Assembly: GCA_041581935.1 (NCBI GenBank)
Contig: JBFICP010000119.1
Location: 1-9,543 of the forward strand
Source of the DNA: JAABYT01 sp041581935
GTDB taxonomy: Bacteria; Pseudomonadota; Gammaproteobacteria; HK1
Direction of reading: 5' to 3'
DNA: 9,543 nt
This document shows, piece after piece, positions 6,324-9,543 of this stretch. Both the position numbers and the translations under genes were made by a program. Below the pieces are notes generated by a model. It was given only the letters and a program-made list of their open reading frames with translations. It searched no databases and was not told the DNA's origin. Positions within the stretch are counted from its first letter, which is position 1, and each line of letters begins with the position of its first letter.

Positions 6324-6349
6324 GGACCGACGCAGGGATGCGAATGCGT

Positions 6350-9160
6350 TCAGGGTGAGCGTGCGAGCGCCTGTCGTCCCTGTTTGAACCGATCGACCAG
6401 GGCTTTCGTCAAGTCCTGCAGATCTGTGGTCGTTCCTTCCTCCGCATAGACCGTTCGCGTCTGCAGGTCGACCAGATAGGCGTCCACGTGCACCTTGATG
6501 CACTGGGTGCCTGTCGCGGTGAACCAGTACATCAGCGCGCCGTCGAGCTTTTCCTGCTTGCCGAGCACGTAGAGCCGCTCTGCACGGGGTTCTTTGTTGA
6601 TGCCGGCATCCTGCCAGCTGTCGTCGATATCGGTCTGTGTGGGCACATAGGCCAAATCCGCATCGCGGCCGAGGAAGCTCGCGCCGAATTGCTCAATCTC
6701 GGGCAGGGGATCATCGGTCCTGCAGGTATTGGCACCGGCCACCGGGGGCAGGGTGAGCCGAAACGGCGGCTTGACGATCGGACGTCGGCCATCGTAGGCC
6801 GCCCGGCCGTCGCGCAGCTTCTGCCGAGCGGGGGCGATGCTGGCAATACCGGCATAGATGGTATTGGCATCGTCCAGCAGCGACTCGGCTCTGTCGAACC
6901 GGTAGGCGGCAATCTCTTCCTCGGCGAGCTGAACGTGGCGCTCGGCGATGCGCTTGACCCCGGCGTCGGCCTCCGGATTGCCCGGGTCGAGCGCCAGCAC
7001 CGACTTGAAGCCGTTGAGCGCGTTGTCGTCTGCAGGTGATGTCAGGCGATCGGCTTCGAAAGCCTCCTCCGCGGAAGCCAGCAGGGCCGCGATCTCCTGC
7101 GCCTTCTTGAAGTCGGCATCCAGCTTTGCCTGCACGACGGCTTCCTGGGCGAGCCGCTGGCGCTCGATCTCGGCATCACGCTCGGCCTGAATGCGCCGGC
7201 GTTCCTCTTCCGCAGCCAGACGGGCGGCTTCCAGACGTCGGCGCTCCTCTTCGGTGGCAAGGCGCGCCGCCTCCATGCGCTGTCGTTCTTCCTCGGCGAG
7301 CTTGCGCGCCTCGGATTCGATTCGCCGCTGCTCCTCCTTGCGGGCCGCGATACGCGCGTCGAGCGCCGTGCGCGCGGCCGCGATGCTCTCGGCGCCGGGG
7401 CTTACGGCTGCGGCTTTGTCCAAATAGCTTCTGGCGAGCGCGAAGTTGTTCTCACCGGCGGCGCCCTTGGCCAGTGTCAGATAGCGCGTCAGAATATTGT
7501 GCAATCCTTCGAGAGCGGCCTCGTTGTCGGGGTCCAGGGTGAGCACGGCGCGATAACGCGAGAACGCGTTCTTGTCCGCCGGGGTCGTGAGCCTGTCGGC
7601 GGCCAGATCTTCGGTTGCCTCGCGCAGCAACCGTTCGATGTCGGCGCGCTTTCGCGCCTGATCCGCCGCGGCCCGGGCCTTCTCGAGCTCGGCCTCGCGG
7701 GCGGCCTGCTCGCGCGCACGTTGCTCCTCGAGTCTGGCCTGCTTCTCCTCGGCGGCTTTCTGCTCCGCGATCTTCGAAGCCGCGAGCAGCTCTGCGCTCG
7801 GCGTCACCTCGGCCGGCTCGACGGTGGCGACCGGCGGCCGCGGCGACACGCGCTGCGCGGGCTGGGTCAGCAGATACCAGGCACCCATGGCGGCGACAAT
7901 CAGCACCACGGTGGCCACCTCGGCGACGCGGCGGCCGATGCCGCGGCGTGTGTGTCGTTTGCCGTTCTGATCGGATCCCCGCGGCCGCCCGGGAGGGGCG
8001 ATGCGATCGGTCGCGACCATGCCCGGTGACGCGCGGCCCGAGGTCTTTCCCGAGGCGCGCCTCGAAGCCCTGCCGGAGGCGCCTGCGGGTCCGGTGGCGG
8101 GCCGGCTGCCGGTCCCGCCGCCGGTCCCGCCGCCGGTCGCAGCGGCCGGCGCCGCCGCGCTGCGGTCGGTGGCCGTGTCCTGCGGCCGTACCTCGGTGGG
8201 CGCCGCCCGCGCGAAGTCGGTGGTGACGTTGGGCACTGCCGTTGGCGCGGGCCGTTCCCTGCGCCCGGCAAGCACCTCGCGCCACTGGTCGATGGTTTGC
8301 GGCCGATTCTCCGGAAGAAATTCCAATGCCCAATCGATGGCGCTCAGGAATGCCGGTGAGAAGTCGCCCTTTGCCGCCTCCGAGGCAGGCTTGAGCACGT
8401 CGGTGCCGGCCATCACGGCATTCACGCGTCCCATCGCGTCGGGCGGCCCCGATCCCGTAACCGCGCGATAGAGCGTCGCCCCCAGGGAGTACATATCCGT
8501 CCAGGGCCCCTGCTTCTTCTCCCCCGCCTTGGAGGTGTCGTACTGTTCGAATGGCGCGTAGCCCGGCGTGACGAGCGCCGTCAGGGTGCGCGTCGCGACA
8601 CCGATGGCCTGCCGCGCGGAGCCGAAATCCAGCAGAACCGGGGTACCATTTTCGCGCAGGTAGATATTGTCCGGCTTGATGTCGCGATGGATGAATCCGG
8701 CCTCGTGGACGACCTTGAGTCCGTCGAGCAGCGGCATGATGACTGCCCGCAGCTTCGCCTCACCGGCGATCTTTCCTGTTTTGAGCAGCTTCTCCAGGCT
8801 TTCGCCGCGTTCGTACTCCATGACCATGTACGCGGTGCTGTTGGCCTCGAAGACGCTCATCACCCGCACCACGTTGGGATGGCGAAATTTCGCCAGCGTG
8901 CGCGCCTCGGTGACGAATCGGTTGAGTCCCCAGCCGTAGGTGTCGCCGTGATCCTCGGAAATCGGATGCACGTGACTGTTGTTGCTGCGCGTCGCGAGCT
9001 CGACCGGCAGGAATTCCTTGATGGCCACCCGCTGATCCAGATTCGTGTCCAGGGCCAGGTAGGTGATGCCGAAGCCGCCCTTGCCGATGACCGAGCCGAT
9101 CACGTACCAATGCAGCTTATAGCCGCTGGGCAGAGCGTTATGGTGCCTCTCTCGAGCCAT
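6350..9160 (-). CDS. Transmembrane Ser/Thr protein kinase with periplasmic repeat region
   Basis: A 936-residue protein. Residues 18-300 form a Hanks-type (PknB-like) kinase domain with glycine loop GKGGFG (26-31), K48, helix-C E85, HRDIKPDN (158-165, D160), DFG (178-180) and PGYAPFEQ (199-206) in the APE position. All catalytic residues are present, so it should phosphorylate Ser/Thr in the cytoplasm. A Gly/Ser/Ala/Arg-rich linker (about 335-395) and a basic stretch (KRHTRRGIGRR) precede one membrane helix (about 411-431), placing the C-terminal 500 residues in the periplasm. There, coiled coil (about 460-515), TPR-like copy 1 (508-600), coiled coil with 14-residue repeats (about 600-690), TPR-like copy 2 (690-782) and an end domain (about 800-936) follow. 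The end domain holds the only two cysteines (C813, C887) and faintly recalls the CsgG/LpoB fold. The ATG has AGGA 9 nt upstream. Ligand and substrates are unknown. Confidence 0.93.
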   Translation of the reverse strand: MARERHHNALPSGYKLHWYVIGSVIGKGGFGITYLALDTNLDQRVAIKEFLPVELATRSNNSHVHPISEDHGDTYGWGLNRFVTEARTLAKFRHPNVVRVMSVFEANSTAYMVMEYERGESLEKLLKTGKIAGEAKLRAVIMPLLDGLKVVHEAGFIHRDIKPDNIYLRENGTPVLLDFGSARQAIGVATRTLTALVTPGYAPFEQYDTSKAGEKKQGPWTDMYSLGATLYRAVTGSGPPDAMGRVNAVMAGTDVLKPASEAAKGDFSPAFLSAIDWALEFLPENRPQTIDQWREVLAGRRERPAPTAVPNVTTDFARAAPTEVRPQDTATDRSAAAPAAATGGGTGGGTGSRPATGPAGASGRASRRASGKTSGRASPGMVATDRIAPPGRPRGSDQNGKRHTRRGIGRRVAEVATVVLIVAAMGAWYLLTQPAQRVSPRPPVATVEPAEVTPSAELLAASKIAEQKAAEEKQARLEEQRAREQAAREAELEKARAAADQARKRADIERLLREATEDLAADRLTTPADKNAFSRYRAVLTLDPDNEAALEGLHNILTRYLTLAKGAAGENNFALARSYLDKAAAVSPGAESIAAARTALDARIAARKEEQRRIESEARKLAEEERQRMEAARLATEEERRRLEAARLAAEEERRRIQAERDAEIERQRLAQEAVVQAKLDADFKKAQEIAALLASAEEAFEADRLTSPADDNALNGFKSVLALDPGNPEADAGVKRIAERHVQLAEEEIAAYRFDRAESLLDDANTIYAGIASIAPARQKLRDGRAAYDGRRPIVKPPFRLTLPPVAGANTCRTDDPLPEIEQFGASFLGRDADLAYVPTQTDIDDSWQDAGINKEPRAERLYVLGKQEKLDGALMYWFTATGTQCIKVHVDAYLVDLQTRTVYAEEGTTTDLQDLTKALVDRFKQGRQALARSP
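6815..7639 (-). repeat. Duplicated ~93-residue TPR-like module inside the kinase
   Basis: Residues 508-600 (bases 7361-7639) and 690-782 (bases 6815-7093) align without gaps at an offset of 182, with about 40 of 93 identical by hand count. The best-conserved block is ADRLT-(T/S)-PAD-x-NA followed by VL-x-LDP-x-N, ending near an ARxxL segment. The pattern of paired helices with LDPxN resembles the tetratricopeptide repeats found in periplasmic parts of proteobacterial kinases. The copies flank the 14-residue coiled-coil repeats. Confidence 0.75.
7142..7309 (-). repeat. Four 42-nt in-frame repeats coding for a charged coiled coil
   Basis: Kinase residues 618-673 consist of four 14-residue units. 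Three are close copies (ARKLAEEERQRMEA, ARLATEEERRRLEA, ARLAAEEERRRIQA) and the fourth is divergent. A 14-residue period is two heptads, so the segment should be a continuous Glu/Arg-rich helix or coiled coil. The near-identical units suggest recent tandem duplication, and copy number may vary between strains. Confidence 0.75.
8109..8144 (-). repeat. 12-bp tandem repeat in the kinase linker
   Basis: CCGGTCCCGCCG is repeated exactly at 8109-8120 and 8121-8132, and a third, partial copy follows. On the minus strand it encodes the GGGT-GGGT stretch of the juxtamembrane linker (about residues 342-350). Being a multiple of three, a change in copy number would alter linker length without a frameshift. 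Confidence 0.6.
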
Positions 9161-9408
9161 GAAGATACGTCCTGGATGCCGTGGTGTACGCCTTTCGGCG
9201 CCTCGGCGGGCTGCCGGTTCCCTGCTTTTCGCCTGCGGTTACCGGTATGACATCGAGGTTAGCAGAATGCTCGAAGTGTTTGCGCAATTCCGCGCCCGAG
9301 AAAGAATCGTGTCGCTGCGCGAATGCGCCGTGCCCCGTGTCGGCGTTGATATATCGTCGTTTCGACGCCGGCTCGGGAGGTGTCCGGGAAGTTGCGGGGT
9401 GCGGGGGC
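9161..9408 (-). other. Kinase upstream region
   Basis: These 248 nt lie between the threonine aldolase stop and the kinase ATG. They hold the kinase RBS (AGGA, 9170-9173). Near 9339-9372 there are two competing hairpins: CGTCG-TTT-CGACG at 9355-9367, and an 8-bp stem joining 9339-9346 to 9365-9372. Neither is followed by a U-run on the minus strand, so no aldolase terminator is called. No convincing sigma-70 promoter was found, but a separate kinase promoter is likely given the distance. Confidence 0.35.
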
Positions 9409-9543
9409 TCAGCTGGCGCGGCGCGCGACGCCGGAGAAGAAGCTTGTTGCCGCCTCCACGGTGCGCGCCACATCCTCGCGGCTGATATCCAGATGCGTGA
9501 CCAGGCGCATGGGATTGGTGGCCGGGATGACGATGTCGTGCCG
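9409..9543 (-). CDS. ltaE: Low-specificity L-threonine aldolase, C-terminal fragment
   Basis: An open frame enters from the window edge on the minus strand and stops at TGA (9409-9411), giving 44 residues. The stretch MRLVTHLDISREDVARTVEA matches the end of bacterial threonine aldolases, where R-x-V-T-H-x-D-(V/I)-S-R-E is typical. These PLP enzymes cleave L-threonine and L-allo-threonine to glycine and acetaldehyde in the cytoplasm. The PLP lysine and the rest of the protein lie outside the window. The tail is a normal ending and not a truncation. It is on the same strand as the kinase but 248 nt upstream of it. Identification rests on a short segment, so a related GntG-family aldolase cannot be excluded. 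Confidence 0.75.
   Translation of the reverse strand, partial: RHDIVIPATNPMRLVTHLDISREDVARTVEAATSFFSGVARRAS

Larger units (their letters stand above)
5997..6349. other. Structured intergenic region without a convincing gene
   Basis: This 353-nt stretch separates the kinase stop from the EF-hand start, both on the minus strand. It should carry the EF-hand promoter, but no good -35/-10 pair was found. It contains the EF-hand ribosome binding site (6002-6007), a CTTAAG site near 6014, a T6 run at 6040-6045, and several GC-rich inverted repeats, including GGCGAGCG at 6115-6122 with CGCTCGCC at 6157-6164. The strong repeat at 6210-6261 is listed separately. A 61-codon minus-strand frame (6067-6252) has no RBS or recognisable domain and was not accepted. 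No RNA family was recognised. Confidence 0.5.

Noticed and set aside
7142..7309. Regular 42-nt repeats as a CRISPR-like or intergenic satellite array
   Set aside because: They are in frame inside the kinase gene, have no spacers, and encode a coiled coil.
7452..8333. 293-codon minus-strand frame inside the kinase gene
   Set aside because: The translation is almost entirely Arg/Ala/Gly and overlaps the kinase in another frame on the same strand, a typical high-GC artefact.
9339..9372. Hairpin after the threonine aldolase as its terminator
   Set aside because: Two weak stems compete and no U-run follows on the minus strand.

Overview
The window is GC-rich, tightly packed bacterial DNA, most likely from a gammaproteobacterium (possibly a betaproteobacterium). 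This rests on strong G/C third-position use, proteobacterial-type enzymes, Gram-negative topology signals (a signal peptide and a cytoplasm-to-periplasm kinase) and a low-specificity threonine aldolase tail. No taxonomic marker is present, so the assignment is inference. I see no rRNA, tRNA, CRISPR array, insertion sequence or phage gene.

Layout. (1) Bases 2-1573, plus strand: a class I SAM-dependent methyltransferase, then a HAD phosphatase-like hydrolase whose best start is a TTG at 866. (2) Bases 1655-3276, minus strand: a HAD-family hydrolase with a modified catalytic motif (DLWDT), followed 8 nt later by a class I glutamine amidotransferase. A likely intrinsic terminator lies beyond it at about 1586-1609. 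(3) Bases 3312-5679, plus strand and divergent from (2): a succinylglutamate desuccinylase/aspartoacylase-family zinc hydrolase with a lipoyl-like C-terminal segment, then a class I/II PLP aminotransferase 10 nt downstream. (4) Bases 5678-5760: a long stem-loop filling the convergent gap. (5) Bases 5772-5996, minus strand: a 74-residue exported protein with two EF-hand loops. (6) Bases 5997-6349: no convincing gene, but a strong inverted repeat and repeated TGACGAC words. (7) Bases 6350-9160, minus strand: a 936-residue transmembrane Ser/Thr protein kinase with a duplicated TPR-like module, coiled coils and a C-terminal periplasmic domain. (8) Bases 9409-9543, minus strand: the last 44 codons of a threonine aldolase cut by the window edge.

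How the genes may work together. The four divergent genes (HAD, glutamine amidotransferase, zinc amidohydrolase, aminotransferase) look like one small-molecule module acting on N-acylated, amidated or amino-acid-like substrates. The methyltransferase and first HAD gene may belong to the same neighbourhood. No substrate can be read from the sequence. The kinase is a separate signalling unit that links an extracytoplasmic sensor-like region to cytoplasmic phosphorylation. The EF-hand protein lies downstream on the same strand, but about 350 nt of structured DNA separates the two, so an operon is not supported.

The items most worth a second look are the 21-bp stem-loop whose three non-Watson-Crick positions all become G-U pairs only in minus-strand RNA, the kinase architecture with its only two cysteines in the periplasmic end domain, and the divergent enzyme module.
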